Below the pieces are notes generated by a model. The model searched no databases, was not told the DNA's origin, and worked only from the letters and a program-made list of their open reading frames with translations. Below are positions 7,121-16,922 of a DNA stretch of 64,000 nucleotides, in pieces. Each line of letters starts with the position of its first letter. The stretch's first letter is position 1. This DNA is from Halodesulfurarchaeum formicicum. GTDB lineage: Archaea > Halobacteriota > Halobacteria > Halobacteriales > Halobacteriaceae. Made by a program: the position numbers and the translations under genes. Where the stretch lies: assembly GCF_001886955.1 (NCBI RefSeq), contig NZ_CP016804.1:310001-374000 (forward strand), read 5' to 3'.

Positions 7121-7840
7121 ATGGGACGACGCATTCAGGGACAACGACGCGGTCGCGGAACCTCGACGTTCCGGGCGCCTTCCCATCGGTACAAAGCGGA
7201 ACTCTCCCACAAGGTCGAGGAGGAGGGCGATCTCCTCGTCGGCGAAGTCACGGACATCGAACACGACCCCGCCCGGAGTGCCCCCGTCGCTCGCGTCGCC
7301 TTCGAAGACGGCGACGAGCGACTGGTGCTGGCGCCGGAAGGGGTCGGGGTCGGCGACCGGATCGAGGTCGGCGTCTCCGCCGCCATCGAACCGGGCAACA
7401 CGCTGCCCCTGGCGGAGATCCCCGAAGGGGTTCCGATCGTCAACGTCGAAGCCCAGCCGGGCGACGGCGGGAAGTACGCCCGGGCGTCCGGGGTCAGTGC
7501 CGACCTGGTCACTCACGAACGGGACGCGACGGTCGTCAAGCTCCCGAGTGACGAGGTCAAACGGCTCTCCCCGGACTGCCGGGCGACCATCGGCGTCGTC
7601 GCCGGTGGCGGTCGGACCGAGAAGCCCTTCGTCAAGGCAGGGAAGAAACATCACAAAATGAAATCCCGGGGCACGAAGTGGCCGCGGGTTCGCGGGGTCG
7701 CGATGAACGCCGTCGACCACCCGTTCGGTGGTGGCGGCCGACAGCACCCGGGACGCCCGAAGAGCGTCTCGAAGAACGCCCCGCCGGGTCGCAAGGTCGG
7801 CGACATCGGATCACGACGAACCGGCCGCGGAGGGAACTAA
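7121..7840 (+). CDS. rpl2: ribosomal protein uL2
   Basis: This 239-residue protein is needed for subunit joining and peptidyl transfer. It has the archaeal N-terminus [17 protein letters not shown], the central beta-barrels, and the C-terminal [16 protein letters not shown] motif with the universally conserved histidine near residue 201. The gene is 1 base downstream of rpl23. Confidence 0.98.
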   Translation: MGRRIQGQRRGRGTSTFRAPSHRYKAELSHKVEEEGDLLVGEVTDIEHDPARSAPVARVAFEDGDERLVLAPEGVGVGDRIEVGVSAAIEPGNTLPLAEIPEGVPIVNVEAQPGDGGKYARASGVSADLVTHERDATVVKLPSDEVKRLSPDCRATIGVVAGGGRTEKPFVKAGKKHHKMKSRGTKWPRVRGVAMNAVDHPFGGGGRQHPGRPKSVSKNAPPGRKVGDIGSRRTGRGGN

Positions 7841-7841
7841 C

Positions 7842-8264
7842 ATGAGCGAACTACGCACCGGCCGCGAGGACGAGGCATTCACCTATCGCGGCTACGAACT
7901 AGAGGAGTTGCAGGAGATGTCCCTTGAGGAGGTCGCGGAACTGCTTCCCGCACGACAGCGGCGAACTATCACCCGTGGCCTGTCCACGGAACACGAGAAG
8001 CTGCTCGCCGAGGCGCGAGACGCTGAACCCGAACAGACGGCCGACGACCCGATCCGGACCCACCTGCGTGATATGCCGGTGGTCCCGGAGTTCGTGGGCC
8101 TGACGTTTGCCGTGTACACCGGACAGAGCTTCGAACGCGTCAAGGTCGAGCCCGAGATGCTCGGGCACTACCTCGGCGAGTTCCAGCAGACCCGGACACA
8201 GGTCGAGCACGGGCAGGCGGGCATCGGCGCGACCCGCTCTTCGAAGTTCGTGCCACTGAAATGA
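7842..8264 (+). CDS. rps19: ribosomal protein uS19
   Basis: The 140-residue small-subunit head protein contains the conserved [19 protein letters not shown] region and ends in the basic [12 protein letters not shown] segment. The N-terminal 60 residues are the acidic extension found in archaea. The ATG at 7842 lies 1 base after the rpl2 stop; the longer in-frame start inside rpl2 is rejected. The stop overlaps rpl22 by 4 bases. Confidence 0.97.
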   Translation: MSELRTGREDEAFTYRGYELEELQEMSLEEVAELLPARQRRTITRGLSTEHEKLLAEARDAEPEQTADDPIRTHLRDMPVVPEFVGLTFAVYTGQSFERVKVEPEMLGHYLGEFQQTRTQVEHGQAGIGATRSSKFVPLK

Positions 8265-8737
8265 GCATGGGAATCAGTTACAGCGTCGACGTCGATCCGG
8301 AGTCCTCCGCGAAGGGGATGCTCCGCGATCGGCCTATGAGCCTGAAGCACAGCAAGGCCATCGCCCGTGCCATCAAAGGGCGGACCGTCGAGGAGGCCGA
8401 AGCGTACCTCGAAGCGGTGGCGGCCGGCGAGCAGTCCGTGCCGTTCAAACAGCACAACAGCGGTGTCGGTCACCGCGGGGACATCGACGGCTGGGACGCC
8501 GGTCGATACCCCGAGAAGGCCACCGCGGCCTTCCAGTCGCTTTTGGGAAACGTCTCCAACAACGCCGAACAGGCCGGGCACGAGCCCGCCGAGATGGAGA
8601 TTGCCCACGTCGCCGCCCACAAGGTCGGCGAGCAGGAGGGACGAAAGCCCCGCGCGTTCGGGCGGGCCTCGCCCTGGAACACGACCCAAGTCGACGTCGA
8701 GATGATCGTCGTCGATCCGGAGGCAGGTGAGCAATAA
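8261..8737 (+). CDS. rpl22: ribosomal protein uL22
   Basis: At 158 residues it has the archaeal MSMGISYSV start and the [20 protein letters not shown] region. The conserved long hairpin (about residues 110-145, with [12 protein letters not shown]) reaches into the exit tunnel. The start overlaps the rps19 stop as ATGA; a second Met two codons in is the alternative start. The stop shares one base with the rps3 start. Confidence 0.97.
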   Translation: MSMGISYSVDVDPESSAKGMLRDRPMSLKHSKAIARAIKGRTVEEAEAYLEAVAAGEQSVPFKQHNSGVGHRGDIDGWDAGRYPEKATAAFQSLLGNVSNNAEQAGHEPAEMEIAHVAAHKVGEQEGRKPRAFGRASPWNTTQVDVEMIVVDPEAGEQ

Positions 8738-9630
8738 TGGCAGACGAACTCGAATTCATCGAGCAGGGGCTACAGCGCTCCCAGATCGACGAGTTCTTCG
8801 CGGACGAACTCGCCCGTGCGGGCTACGGCGGCATGGAAGTCGCTCACACGCCGATGGGGACCCAGATCGTCCTCGAAGCGGAAAAGCCCGGCATGGTCAT
8901 CGGCAAGGGCGGAAAGAACATCCGGAAGATCACGACCGAACTCGAGGAGCGGTTCAACCTCGAAGACCCACAGATCGACGTGCAGGAGGTCGAGGAGCCG
9001 GATCTGAACGCCCAGATCGTGGCCGACCGGCTGGCGAACGCCCTCGAACGCGGCTGGTACTTCCGGAAGGCCGGTCACACGACGATCGACCGGATCATGG
9101 AAGCCGGCGCGCTCGGCGCGGAGATCGTGCTCGCCGGCAAGGTGACCGGCGCTCGATCCCGTGTCGAGAAGTTCAACCGTGGCTACATCAAGCACAACGG
9201 CGAACCCGCCGAGGAGATCGTCGATGCGGGTCAGGCCGTCGCGGTCATGAAACTCGGCACGATCGGGGTCAACGTGAAGATCATCCCGCCCGAGGCCGAG
9301 TTGCCCGACGACTTCACCATCGAGGAGGACGCCGACATTTCGGATCTCGTGGTCGAAACGGAGGGCGAGTCCGTCGAGGAGCTCCTCGAAGGCGAACCCG
9401 AGGACACCGAAGCCGCCGCCGAGGACTTCGAAGAAGTCGAGACCCCCGGCGGGGACGAGTCCCCGGAGGAGGCCGAAATCGAAGAGGAACTCCTCGAAGA
9501 CGTCGAGGAGGAGCCCGAGACCGAAGACACCGAGGCGGCCGAGGCGCCCGAAATCGAGGACGTCGAGGAAGACGCCGAGGCCGAGGCCGAGCAACTCCTG
9601 GATGAGATGGACGAGGAGGTGGAGGAATGA
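8737..9630 (+). CDS. rps3: ribosomal protein uS3 with a long acidic tail
   Basis: Residues 1-200 form the normal uS3: a type II KH domain with [15 protein letters not shown] near residue 50, then the C-terminal domain at the mRNA entry channel. From about residue 200 to 297 the protein is an almost continuous Glu/Asp-rich tail with few hydrophobic residues. Such tails are known in haloarchaeal uS3; this one is about a third of the protein. The stop overlaps rpl29 by 4 bases. Confidence 0.96.
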   Translation: MADELEFIEQGLQRSQIDEFFADELARAGYGGMEVAHTPMGTQIVLEAEKPGMVIGKGGKNIRKITTELEERFNLEDPQIDVQEVEEPDLNAQIVADRLANALERGWYFRKAGHTTIDRIMEAGALGAEIVLAGKVTGARSRVEKFNRGYIKHNGEPAEEIVDAGQAVAVMKLGTIGVNVKIIPPEAELPDDFTIEEDADISDLVVETEGESVEELLEGEPEDTEAAAEDFEEVETPGGDESPEEAEIEEELLEDVEEEPETEDTEAAEAPEIEDVEEDAEAEAEQLLDEMDEEVEE

Positions 9631-9845
9631 CGATCCTCTACCCCACCGAGATCCGGGACATGACTCCGGCCGAACGGGAGTCCGAACTCGAGGAGCTACA
9701 GACGGAACTTCTCAACGCCAAGGCGGTCAAGGCCGCCGGTGGCGCGCCGGAGAACCCGGCACGAATCAAGGAGCTGCGGCGCACCGTCGCCCGGATCAAG
9801 ACGATCCAGGCCGAGGAGAGCGACCCAGCCGCGGAGGAACAGTAA
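9627..9845 (+). CDS. rpl29: ribosomal protein uL29
   Basis: A 72-residue two-helix protein near the tunnel exit, containing the family signature around [16 protein letters not shown]. The first conserved helix carries [17 protein letters not shown]. It overlaps the rps3 stop by 4 bases and precedes rnp1 by 1 base. Confidence 0.96.
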   Translation: MTILYPTEIRDMTPAERESELEELQTELLNAKAVKAAGGAPENPARIKELRRTVARIKTIQAEESDPAAEEQ

Positions 9846-9846
9846 G

Positions 9847-10209
9847 ATGACACTCTCGCCCGAGACGTTGCCCGGCCACGAGCTCATCGGACTGCGGGTC
9901 CGAGTCGCGACTTCGACTGACCCGACACGGGTCGGTATCGAGGGCCGGGTCGTCGACGAGACGAAACACACGCTCCTGATCGAGCGTGACTCGGGCGAGG
10001 TTCGGGTTCCCAAGGCGGGAACGACATTCGAATTCGTGATCACAGATGAAGCCGCGGCGTCCGCGAAGGGCGCCGGGACCGTCGCTCAACCGGCCGTGTC
10101 GGCTGGCTCGGCTGGCGAGGCGACGGCCTCCGTTACGGTGGATGGACGTCGATTGCTCTCACGACCCGCCCGCAGAACCGTTTCAGGAGGACGATTACAA
10201 TGGCGATAG
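9847..10209 (+). CDS. rnp1: ribonuclease P protein component 1 (Rpp29/Pop4)
   Basis: The 120-residue protein is the archaeal Rpp29 subunit of RNase P, which trims tRNA 5' ends. It starts MTLSPETLPGHELIGL and has the Sm-like barrel strands GRVVDETKHTLLI and VRVPKAGTTFEF. The C-terminal 35 residues are a loosely conserved basic tail. The ATG at 9847 was chosen because it follows the rpl29 stop by 1 base. The gene overlaps rps17 by 10 bases. Its place inside the ribosomal cluster is normal for archaea. Confidence 0.93.
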   Translation: MTLSPETLPGHELIGLRVRVATSTDPTRVGIEGRVVDETKHTLLIERDSGEVRVPKAGTTFEFVITDEAAASAKGAGTVAQPAVSAGSAGEATASVTVDGRRLLSRPARRTVSGGRLQWR

Positions 10210-10532
10210 GACTGAACGTAACGGAGCCGGAAGGCACCTGCGCCGATGACAACTGTCCGTTCCACGGAAGCCTTTCCGTGCGCGGCCAGGTCATCGAGGG
10301 CACGGTTGCCTCGACGGACATGGAAAAGACCGTCGTCGTCGAGCGCGAGTACGACGTGTACGTACCGAAATACGATCGGTACATGAAGCGTCGATCGCGC
10401 GTCGCGGCTCACGCCCCGGCGTGCTTTGACTTGCAGACAGGCGACACGGTCCGCATCGCAGAGACACGACCGCTCTCGAAGACGAAAAGCCACGTCGTCG
10501 TCGAAATTACCGACGACGGGGGTGAGGCCTGA
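10200..10532 (+). CDS. rps17: ribosomal protein uS17
   Basis: The 110-residue protein has an OB fold that binds helix 11 of 16S rRNA. The archaeal N-terminal extension carries [13 protein letters not shown], and the family core [18 protein letters not shown] follows. The start lies within the last 10 bases of rnp1, so translation is probably coupled. Its stop shares a base with the rpl14 start. Confidence 0.96.
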   Translation: MAIGLNVTEPEGTCADDNCPFHGSLSVRGQVIEGTVASTDMEKTVVVEREYDVYVPKYDRYMKRRSRVAAHAPACFDLQTGDTVRIAETRPLSKTKSHVVVEITDDGGEA

Positions 10533-10930
10533 TGGAAGCCATCAAGGCCGATGTCACCCCGGGCCTGGAGAAGGGTTCGCTGATCACGTGTGCGGACAAC
10601 ACGGGCGCACGCGAACTCAAGGTAATTAGCGTCTCCGGGTACCAGGGAACGATCAACCGGCATCCGAAGGCCGGCCTGGGTGACAAAGTGACCGTCTCGG
10701 TCACCAAAGGCACGCCCGAAATGCGTCGCCAGGTGCTCGAGGCCGTCGTCGTTCGACAGCGCAAGCCCATCCGCCGACCGGATGGCACGCGTGTCAAATT
10801 CGAAGACAACGCTGCCGTCATCATCGACGACATGGGCGAGCCGCGGGGCACGGAGATCAAAGGCCCCATCGCCCGGGAAGTCGCAGAGCGGTACGGAAGC
10901 ATCGCGTCGACAGCGACAATGATCGTATAG
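10532..10930 (+). CDS. rpl14: ribosomal protein uL14
   Basis: A compact 132-residue beta-barrel protein at the subunit interface and factor-binding region. The core [15 protein letters not shown] and the later [21 protein letters not shown] are diagnostic. It begins one base inside the rps17 stop and precedes rpl24 by 2 bases. Confidence 0.98.
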   Translation: MEAIKADVTPGLEKGSLITCADNTGARELKVISVSGYQGTINRHPKAGLGDKVTVSVTKGTPEMRRQVLEAVVVRQRKPIRRPDGTRVKFEDNAAVIIDDMGEPRGTEIKGPIAREVAERYGSIASTATMIV

Positions 10931-10932
10931 CT

Positions 10933-11289
10933 ATGAGTGAACAACCAACCAAACAGCGTATGGGAACCGAACGTGCGCCGCTCCACGAGCGACACAAGCA
11001 GGTTCGGGCCACGCTCAGCGACGACCTCCGCGAGGAGTACGGACAGCGGAGTGTCATCGTCAACGCTGGTGACACCGTCGAGGTCCTTCGCGGCGATTTC
11101 GCCGGGGAGGAAGGCGAGGTTCTGGCCGTCGATCTGAAGGCCGCCGTCGTCCACGTCGAGGGTGTCACCCAGGAGACCGCGGAGGACGAGGAAGTGCCTC
11201 GTCCCCTCGACGCCTCGAACCTGCGGGTCACGGAGCTGGACCTGGAGGATCCCGTGCGCGAAGCGCGACTCGAAGGTGAGACAGAATGA
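10933..11289 (+). CDS. rpl24: ribosomal protein uL24
   Basis: A 118-residue assembly-initiator protein with a KOW motif (about residues 52-80, [18 protein letters not shown]). The basic N-terminus [15 protein letters not shown] binds 23S rRNA. The C-terminus is acidic. The stop overlaps the eS4 start by 4 bases. Confidence 0.97.
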   Translation: MSEQPTKQRMGTERAPLHERHKQVRATLSDDLREEYGQRSVIVNAGDTVEVLRGDFAGEEGEVLAVDLKAAVVHVEGVTQETAEDEEVPRPLDASNLRVTELDLEDPVREARLEGETE

Positions 11290-12008
11290 GCAACCATCAG
11301 AAACGACTCTCGGTCCCGAAGTCCTGGCCGGTCGAACGCAAGACCGCCACCTTCACGGCGAAAGCCGCCGGCGGACCGCACGGCGAGGACGGCGTCCCCC
11401 TCGTGATCGTCCTTCGGGACGTACTCGGGTACGTCGACACCGCCACGGAGGCCACCTACGCGGTGAACTCCGGTGGCGTCCGCATCAACGGTGACAGCGT
11501 CGACGATCGCAACCGACCAGTCGGGATGTTCGACATCCTGGCGTTCCCCGAACGCGACGAGTACTACCGGGTGTTCCCGGACGAGGGCGGCCGGCTCGGC
11601 CTGACGCCGATCGACGAGGCCGACGCGGGCTCCAAACTCGGGAAGATCATCGGCAAGACGACCGTCTCGGGCGGTCGGACCCAGCTGAACCTCCACGACG
11701 GTGCGAACCTGATCGTCGAGGACGAGGACTACAGCGGGAACGACTCGATCGTCCTGGACAACGAGACAAACGAGATCGTCGCCCACTTCGTGTACGAGGA
11801 GGGCGCACTCGTGACCGCCGTCGCCGGCCAGCACGCCGGCGAGATCGGTACTGTCGAAGACATTAGCGTAACCCCCGGCAGCGCCTCGAACACCGTCACC
11901 GTCGACACCGGCGAGGGCGTCTTCGAGACCGTCGAGGAGTACGTCGTCGTCATCGACGAGAACTTCGTCGGCGAGGACGCCGAGTTGCCCACGGAGGGTG
12001 ATGCCTGA
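11286..12008 (+). CDS. rps4e: ribosomal protein eS4
   Basis: This 240-residue protein occurs only in archaea and eukaryotes. It has the N-terminal [18 protein letters not shown], an S4-like RNA-binding segment near residues 40-100, the central [15 protein letters not shown] and a C-terminal KOW region ([12 protein letters not shown]). It overlaps rpl24 by 4 bases and shares one base with rpl5. Confidence 0.97.
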   Translation: MSNHQKRLSVPKSWPVERKTATFTAKAAGGPHGEDGVPLVIVLRDVLGYVDTATEATYAVNSGGVRINGDSVDDRNRPVGMFDILAFPERDEYYRVFPDEGGRLGLTPIDEADAGSKLGKIIGKTTVSGGRTQLNLHDGANLIVEDEDYSGNDSIVLDNETNEIVAHFVYEEGALVTAVAGQHAGEIGTVEDISVTPGSASNTVTVDTGEGVFETVEEYVVVIDENFVGEDAELPTEGDA

Positions 12009-12532
12009 TGTCCAGCACCGAGACTGACTTCCACGTGATGCGCGAACCGAGCATCGAGAAGGTCGTCGTCCACATGGGCGTCGGCCACGGTGGGGAGGAT
12101 CTGCAGCTGGCCGAGACGATCCTCGAAGAGATCACGGGCCAGGAGCCGGTCCGGACGACCGCCAAGCGGACCGAACCGGAGTTCGGCATTCGCGCGGGCG
12201 ACCCGATCGGCGCGAAGGTCACCATCCGTGGTGACCTCGCCGAGGACTTCCTCGACCGGGCACTCGCGATCGCCGACGTGACCCGTGGGAACTTCGATCA
12301 GACCGGAAACGTGAGCTTCGGCATCGAAGAGCACACCGACTTCCCCAGCCAGGAGTACGACCCGACCATCGGGATCTTCGGCCTCGACGTGACCGTCAAC
12401 ATGGTCCGGCCGGGCTATCGCGTCTCCAAGCGCGACCAGGCCACTCGCCAGATCCCGTCGAACCACCGGCTGACGGCCGAGGACGCCATCGCGTACCTCG
12501 AAGCCAACTACGACCTGGAGGTAACGACATGA
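12008..12532 (+). CDS. rpl5: ribosomal protein uL5
   Basis: The 174-residue protein binds 5S rRNA and contacts the P-site tRNA. It contains the archaeal start [20 protein letters not shown] and the conserved [20 protein letters not shown] region near residue 100. It overlaps rps14 by 4 bases. Confidence 0.97.
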   Translation: MSSTETDFHVMREPSIEKVVVHMGVGHGGEDLQLAETILEEITGQEPVRTTAKRTEPEFGIRAGDPIGAKVTIRGDLAEDFLDRALAIADVTRGNFDQTGNVSFGIEEHTDFPSQEYDPTIGIFGLDVTVNMVRPGYRVSKRDQATRQIPSNHRLTAEDAIAYLEANYDLEVTT

Positions 12533-12684
12533 GCGACACAGAAGATACCCAGGAGACCGGACAGACACACACGTGTCGCCGATGTGACCGCGAACAGGGT
12601 CTCGTCGGAAAGTACGACATCTGGCTGTGTCGACAGTGCTTCCGGGAGATCGCCCCGCAGATGGGCTTCAAGAAGTACAGCTAA
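12529..12684 (+). CDS. rps14: ribosomal protein uS14, zinc-binding form
   Basis: This short gene encodes 51 residues with CRRCD near residue 16 and CRQCF near residue 34, a four-cysteine zinc ribbon. The C-terminus is the archaeal [13 protein letters not shown]. uS14 sits in the head of the small subunit. The start is the ATG overlapping the rpl5 stop, and the next gene begins 2 bases after the stop. Confidence 0.95.
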   Translation: MSDTEDTQETGQTHTCRRCDREQGLVGKYDIWLCRQCFREIAPQMGFKKYS

Positions 12685-12686
12685 TC

Positions 12687-13079
12687 ATGACAGCAGACGA
12701 CCCACTGGCGAACGCGCTCTCGGGCATCAACAATGCCGAGAGTGTTGGCCAGTTGACACATACGGTAACGCCCGCCTCGAACGAGATCGGTGCGGTACTC
12801 GAGGTCCTCTATGACCGCGGGTACATCGGCGGCTTCGAGTACGTCGATGACGGCCGCGCCGGAACGTTCGAGGTCGAACTGACGGGGTCCATCAACGAGT
12901 GTGGACCCGTGAACCCGCGATACTCGTCCGGCGTGGACGAACTCGAGAAGTGGGAGAAGCAATTTCTCCCGGCTCGGGACTACGGCACGCTGATCGTGAC
13001 GACCTCAAGCGGGATCATGAGCCACTACGAGGCCCGCGAGAAGGGCATCGGTGGCCAGCTCATCGCGTACGTATACTGA
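12687..13079 (+). CDS. rps8: ribosomal protein uS8
   Basis: The 130-residue protein organises the central domain of 16S rRNA. The start [16 protein letters not shown] and the end [20 protein letters not shown] (with the conserved Ser-Gly-Ile-Met) are diagnostic. An in-frame ATG at 12627 lies within rps14 and is not used here. The gene follows rps14 by 2 bases. Confidence 0.97.
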   Translation: MTADDPLANALSGINNAESVGQLTHTVTPASNEIGAVLEVLYDRGYIGGFEYVDDGRAGTFEVELTGSINECGPVNPRYSSGVDELEKWEKQFLPARDYGTLIVTTSSGIMSHYEAREKGIGGQLIAYVY

Positions 13080-13081
13080 CA

Positions 13082-13618
13082 ATGTCACGAATCGAAATCC
13101 AACTACCCGAGGACGTTTCCGCCGAGACCGAGCGCTTTGACCTCACGGTCGAGGGGCCGGCGGGCTCGGTGCAGCGACGACTCTGGTTCCCCGGCGTGAC
13201 CGTTTCCGTCGAGGACGAGACCGTCTGCATCGAATCCGACGCGGCGGACGCCAAGACCAACGCCACGATGGGGACCTTCCAGAGCCACGTGGAGAACATG
13301 ATCCACGGGGTCACCGAGGAGTTCGAGTACCGGATGCAGATCCACTACTCTCACTTCCCGATGCAGGTCTCCGTCGAGGACGACGCGGTCGTGATCCAGA
13401 ACTTCCTCGGCGAGAAGGCCCCACGACGGGCCCCCATTCGCGGCGACACCGAGGTAACAATCGACGGCGACGAGATCACCCTTACCGGCCCCGACAAGGA
13501 GGCCGTGGGGCAGACCGCCGGCGAGATCGAACAACTCACCCGGGTTCCCGACAAGGACACGCGGGTGTTCCAGGACGGCGTGTACATCGTCGAGAAGCCG
13601 TCCCGTGGAGGTGCCTGA
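13082..13618 (+). CDS. rpl6: ribosomal protein uL6
   Basis: This 178-residue protein has two copies of the same alpha/beta fold (about residues 1-80 and 85-170). It sits near the sarcin-ricin loop, where GTPase factors act. The second copy begins with [20 protein letters not shown] and ends [12 protein letters not shown]. One base separates it from the eL32 start. Confidence 0.97.
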   Translation: MSRIEIQLPEDVSAETERFDLTVEGPAGSVQRRLWFPGVTVSVEDETVCIESDAADAKTNATMGTFQSHVENMIHGVTEEFEYRMQIHYSHFPMQVSVEDDAVVIQNFLGEKAPRRAPIRGDTEVTIDGDEITLTGPDKEAVGQTAGEIEQLTRVPDKDTRVFQDGVYIVEKPSRGGA

Positions 13619-13619
13619 G

Positions 13620-14342
13620 ATGAGCGACAACGGCGAGCCAGGAGAGCTCGAAGACATCAGCGGGATCGGCCCCTCGAAGGCAGACGCCCTCCGGGAGGGC
13701 GGCTACGAGACGATTACGGACCTGCAGGCGGCAAGCCAGTCCGAACTCGCCGAACTCGAGGGAATCGGGAACGCGCTTGCGGCCCGCATCAAGGCGGACG
13801 TCGGCGGCCTCGAAATCGAGGAGGAGACCGAGGCCGAGGTCGAGACCGAAGCCGAAGAAGAAGAAGAAGAAGAAGCTGCGGACACGGAGGTCGAGACCGA
13901 GCTGCGCCCCCGTGGCGTGGCCGACAAGACGCCCGACCTCGACGGGGAGCGCTCCCGGCTGCTCGCCCAGCGAGCACGGGAGGGCAAACCGGCGTTCAAC
14001 CAGCAGGACCACCACAAGAAAAAGCGTGTGAGTGCCTCGTGGCGCAAGCCACGTGGGAACCTCTCGAAGCAGCGACTGGGTATCAAGGGGAAGGGCGCGA
14101 CCGTCGAGGCCGGTTACCGGACCCCGACGGCCGTCCGCGGCCTGCACCCCAGCGGCTTCGAAGAAGTGCGGGTTCACCGCCCCGAGGACCTCGAAGACGT
14201 CGATCCCGACCGGGAGGCGGTTCGGATCGCCAGCGCCGTCGGCGGACGCAAGCGCGAGCGCATTGAGGACATCGCGGCCGAGCGGGAGATCCGCGTGCTC
14301 AACCCGACCTACGAGGAAGTGGAGGTGACCGAGAATGAGTGA
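13620..14342 (+). CDS. rpl32e: ribosomal protein eL32 with an N-terminal helix-hairpin-helix domain
   Basis: The eL32 core occupies about residues 130-235 ([19 protein letters not shown], then [10 protein letters not shown]). In front of it is a domain of about 60 residues with two helix-hairpin-helix motifs ([20 protein letters not shown] and [15 protein letters not shown]), followed by a run of Glu/Asp/Ala (about residues 62-95) containing seven consecutive Glu. HhH-eL32 fusions are known from haloarchaea. The GTG-free start at 13620 was chosen over an ATG 15 bases upstream because it follows the rpl6 stop. The stop overlaps rpl19e by 8 bases. Confidence 0.95.
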   Translation: MSDNGEPGELEDISGIGPSKADALREGGYETITDLQAASQSELAELEGIGNALAARIKADVGGLEIEEETEAEVETEAEEEEEEEAADTEVETELRPRGVADKTPDLDGERSRLLAQRAREGKPAFNQQDHHKKKRVSASWRKPRGNLSKQRLGIKGKGATVEAGYRTPTAVRGLHPSGFEEVRVHRPEDLEDVDPDREAVRIASAVGGRKRERIEDIAAEREIRVLNPTYEEVEVTENE

Positions 14343-14796
14343 TCTCTCGACCCAGAAGCGACTCGCCGCCGACGTGCTCGATGTCGGCGAGAACCGTATC
14401 TGGCTCGACCCGGACGAACAGAGCGAGATCGCCGAAGCGATCACCCGCGAGGACATCCGCGAACTGGTCCAGAACGGGACGATTCGGGCGAGCGAGCCGT
14501 CGGGCAACTCCCGCGGTCGCGCCCGGAAACGAGACGAAAAACGCGCCGCCGGCCATCGGAAGGGCCCGGGCACCCGCAAAGGGAAGGCCGGGGCTCGTTC
14601 GGACCCGGCGGACGAGTACCGGGACGGCATCCGGGCGATTCGACGCGAACTCCGCGAGCTGCGGGACGACGGCCCGCTCTCCCGCTCGCAGTACCGCCAG
14701 CTCTATCGGATGGCAAGCGGTGGCGAGTTCGACAGCGTCCGCCGGCTCCGGGCCTACATCGAGGACAACTACGACATCGAACGAGGTGACATCTAA
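14335..14796 (+). CDS. rpl19e: ribosomal protein eL19
   Basis: The 153-residue archaeal/eukaryotic protein begins with the typical [20 protein letters not shown] and has the basic middle [20 protein letters not shown], which threads into 23S rRNA. It helps form bridges to the small subunit and lies near the tunnel exit. Its stop shares a base with the rpl18 start. Confidence 0.97.
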   Translation: MSDLSTQKRLAADVLDVGENRIWLDPDEQSEIAEAITREDIRELVQNGTIRASEPSGNSRGRARKRDEKRAAGHRKGPGTRKGKAGARSDPADEYRDGIRAIRRELRELRDDGPLSRSQYRQLYRMASGGEFDSVRRLRAYIEDNYDIERGDI

Positions 14797-15353
14797 TGGC
14801 CAGCGGACCACGCTACAAAGTACCGATGCGGCGACGCCGCGAGGTCCGGACAGATTACCATCAGCGGTTGCGCCTGCTGAAATCCGGGAAGCCCCGACTG
14901 GTTGCTCGCGTGAGCAACCAGCACGCCAGGGCGCAGCTGGTGACTCTCGGTCCGGACGGAGACGAAACGATCGCGAAGGCGATCTCGGCCGATCTGGCCG
15001 AGTTCGGCTGGGAGGCCCCCACGGGCAATCTCCCGGCGGCCTACCTGACCGGCCTCCTGGCCGGCACGCGGGCCCTCGAAGCGGGACTGACCGAGGCCGT
15101 GCTCGACATCGGCCTCAACCGAGCGACCCCGGGCGCGAAGGTGTTCGCCATTCAGGAGGGTGCCATCGACGCCGGGCTCTCGATCCCGCACAACGATTCG
15201 GTCTTCGCGGACTGGGAACGGACCCGTGGCGAACACATCGCCGAGTACGCAACGCAACTCGACGAGCCGCTTTACAGCGGTTCGTTCGACGCAACAGACC
15301 TGCCGGACCACTTCGATACAGTGCGTTCGGCCCTACTGGAGGATAACGAATGA
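14796..15353 (+). CDS. rpl18: ribosomal protein uL18
   Basis: The 185-residue protein binds 5S rRNA with uL5. It has the archaeal N-terminus [19 protein letters not shown] and the core [20 protein letters not shown]. The C-terminal 80 residues are the archaeal extension. It overlaps rps5 by 4 bases. Confidence 0.97.
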   Translation: MASGPRYKVPMRRRREVRTDYHQRLRLLKSGKPRLVARVSNQHARAQLVTLGPDGDETIAKAISADLAEFGWEAPTGNLPAAYLTGLLAGTRALEAGLTEAVLDIGLNRATPGAKVFAIQEGAIDAGLSIPHNDSVFADWERTRGEHIAEYATQLDEPLYSGSFDATDLPDHFDTVRSALLEDNE

Positions 15354-15988
15354 GTCACACCGACGCCTGGGAGCCCACGACCCGACTGGGTCGTCGCACC
15401 AAGGACGGCGAGATCGAAGACATGTCCGCCGCCCTCAACTCCGGCCTTCCACTGAAGGAGCCGGAAATCGTCGACACGCTCCTGCCGGGGCTCGACGACG
15501 AGGTACTCGACATCAACATGGTCCAGCGGATGACCGACTCCGGCCGCCGCGTGAAGTTCCGCGTGGCGGTCGTCGTCGGCAACCGCGACGGCTATGTTGG
15601 CTACGCCGAGGGCCGCGACGACCAGGTCGGCGGGGCGATCCAGAAAGCCATCGACATCGCGAAGCTGAACATCATCGACGTCTCTCGGGGCTGTGGGTCC
15701 TGGGAGTGTGGCTGTGGGCTGCCCCACACCGTCGCGCTCCGCACGACCGGCAAGGCCGGGAGCGTCGAGGTCGAACTGATCCCCGCGCCACGAGGCCTCG
15801 GTCTCGCGGCCGGTGAAACGGTCCGCCAGGTGCTCTCGATCGCCGGGATCGAGGACATCTGGACCCGCTCGTCGGGGAAGACCCGGAGTACGGTCAACTT
15901 CGGCAAGGCGACCTTCAACGCCCTCAAGCGGACGACCGAGGCCCGGGTCCCCGACCGCACGCTCGACGTGCGTGAGGTGATCGAGTGA
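15350..15988 (+). CDS. rps5: ribosomal protein uS5
   Basis: This 212-residue protein acts in mRNA decoding accuracy. It contains the double-stranded-RNA-like fold with [15 protein letters not shown] and the archaeal cysteine cluster [16 protein letters not shown] near residue 108. The start overlaps rpl18 by 4 bases and the stop shares a base with the rpl30 start. Confidence 0.97.
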   Translation: MSHTDAWEPTTRLGRRTKDGEIEDMSAALNSGLPLKEPEIVDTLLPGLDDEVLDINMVQRMTDSGRRVKFRVAVVVGNRDGYVGYAEGRDDQVGGAIQKAIDIAKLNIIDVSRGCGSWECGCGLPHTVALRTTGKAGSVEVELIPAPRGLGLAAGETVRQVLSIAGIEDIWTRSSGKTRSTVNFGKATFNALKRTTEARVPDRTLDVREVIE

Positions 15989-16452
15989 TGCAGGCCGTCG
16001 TTCAGATCCGTGGTGACGTCAACATGATGGCGGCCGTCGAGGACACCCTCGACATGCTGAACCTTCATGGCGTCAACCACTGCACGCTAGTGCCGGAGAC
16101 CGACACGTATCGTGGCATGCTCACGAAGGTCAACGACTACGTGGCCTTCGGCGAGCCCAGCCAGGACGCGCTGGAGACGGTTCTGGCAACGCGCCTCGAA
16201 CCGCTCGAAGGCGACGCCGACGTGGACGAGGCGTGGCTGGCCGAGCACACCGAGTACGACTCCTTCGAGTCCCTCGCAGCCGCGCTGCTTGAGGAGGAGA
16301 CCACACTGCGAGAGCTTGGTCTCTCGCCGACCCTCCGGCTGCACCCACCACGGGGCGGCCACGAGGGCATCAAGAACCCCCGGAGCCAGGGCGGTCAGCT
16401 TGGCACTCACAGCACCGCGGAGATAGACGAACTCCTCGCGGCGATGCGATAA
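15988..16452 (+). CDS. rpl30: ribosomal protein uL30
   Basis: The 154-residue protein has the uL30 core in its first 60 residues (VVQIRGDVNMMAAVEDTLDM, then NHCTLVPETDTYRGML) and an archaeal extension ending with basic HPPRGGHEGIKNPRSQGGQ. The ATG overlapping the rps5 stop is preferred to the GTG one codon before it. It lies 2 bases before rpl15. Confidence 0.96.
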   Translation: MQAVVQIRGDVNMMAAVEDTLDMLNLHGVNHCTLVPETDTYRGMLTKVNDYVAFGEPSQDALETVLATRLEPLEGDADVDEAWLAEHTEYDSFESLAAALLEEETTLRELGLSPTLRLHPPRGGHEGIKNPRSQGGQLGTHSTAEIDELLAAMR

Positions 16453-16454
16453 CC

Positions 16455-16919
16455 ATGACGAGCAAGAAACGACGCCAGCGCGGCACGCGAACCCACAGCA
16501 GCGGGTCCCAGAAGAACCGGCGTGGAGCCGGTCATCGCGGGGGCCGTGGCCGCGCCGGCCGCGACAAACACGAGTATCACCACTACGAACCGCTCGGCAA
16601 GAGCGGCTTCAAGCGTCCGGAGAAGGTACAGACGACCGTCTCGGAGGTCAAACTCCGCGAGATCGACGAGGATCTTCCGCTTCTCGTCGAGTCGGGTGTC
16701 GTCACCGAGACCGACGACGGCTATCAGGTCGACGCCCGCGAACTGGGCGATGCGGAGGCCGACGTCGTGAAGGTCCTGGGTGGGGGGCAACTCCACCACA
16801 CCCTTTCGGTCACGGCCGACGCCTTCACCGACGGTGCCCGGGACGCACTCGAAGCGACCGGCGGGGACGCCATCGTTCCCGAGGACGCCACGGACGAACC
16901 GGACGAAAGCGAGGACTAA
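16455..16919 (+). CDS. rpl15: ribosomal protein uL15
   Basis: A 154-residue protein with the very basic, Gly-rich N-terminus KKRRQRGTRTHSSGSQKNRRG that penetrates 23S rRNA, and a globular domain from about residue 60. Its last 25 residues are acidic. It is the last ribosomal protein of the cluster, 3 bases before secY. Confidence 0.96.
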   Translation: MTSKKRRQRGTRTHSSGSQKNRRGAGHRGGRGRAGRDKHEYHHYEPLGKSGFKRPEKVQTTVSEVKLREIDEDLPLLVESGVVTETDDGYQVDARELGDAEADVVKVLGGGQLHHTLSVTADAFTDGARDALEATGGDAIVPEDATDEPDESED

Positions 16920-16922
16920 CCC

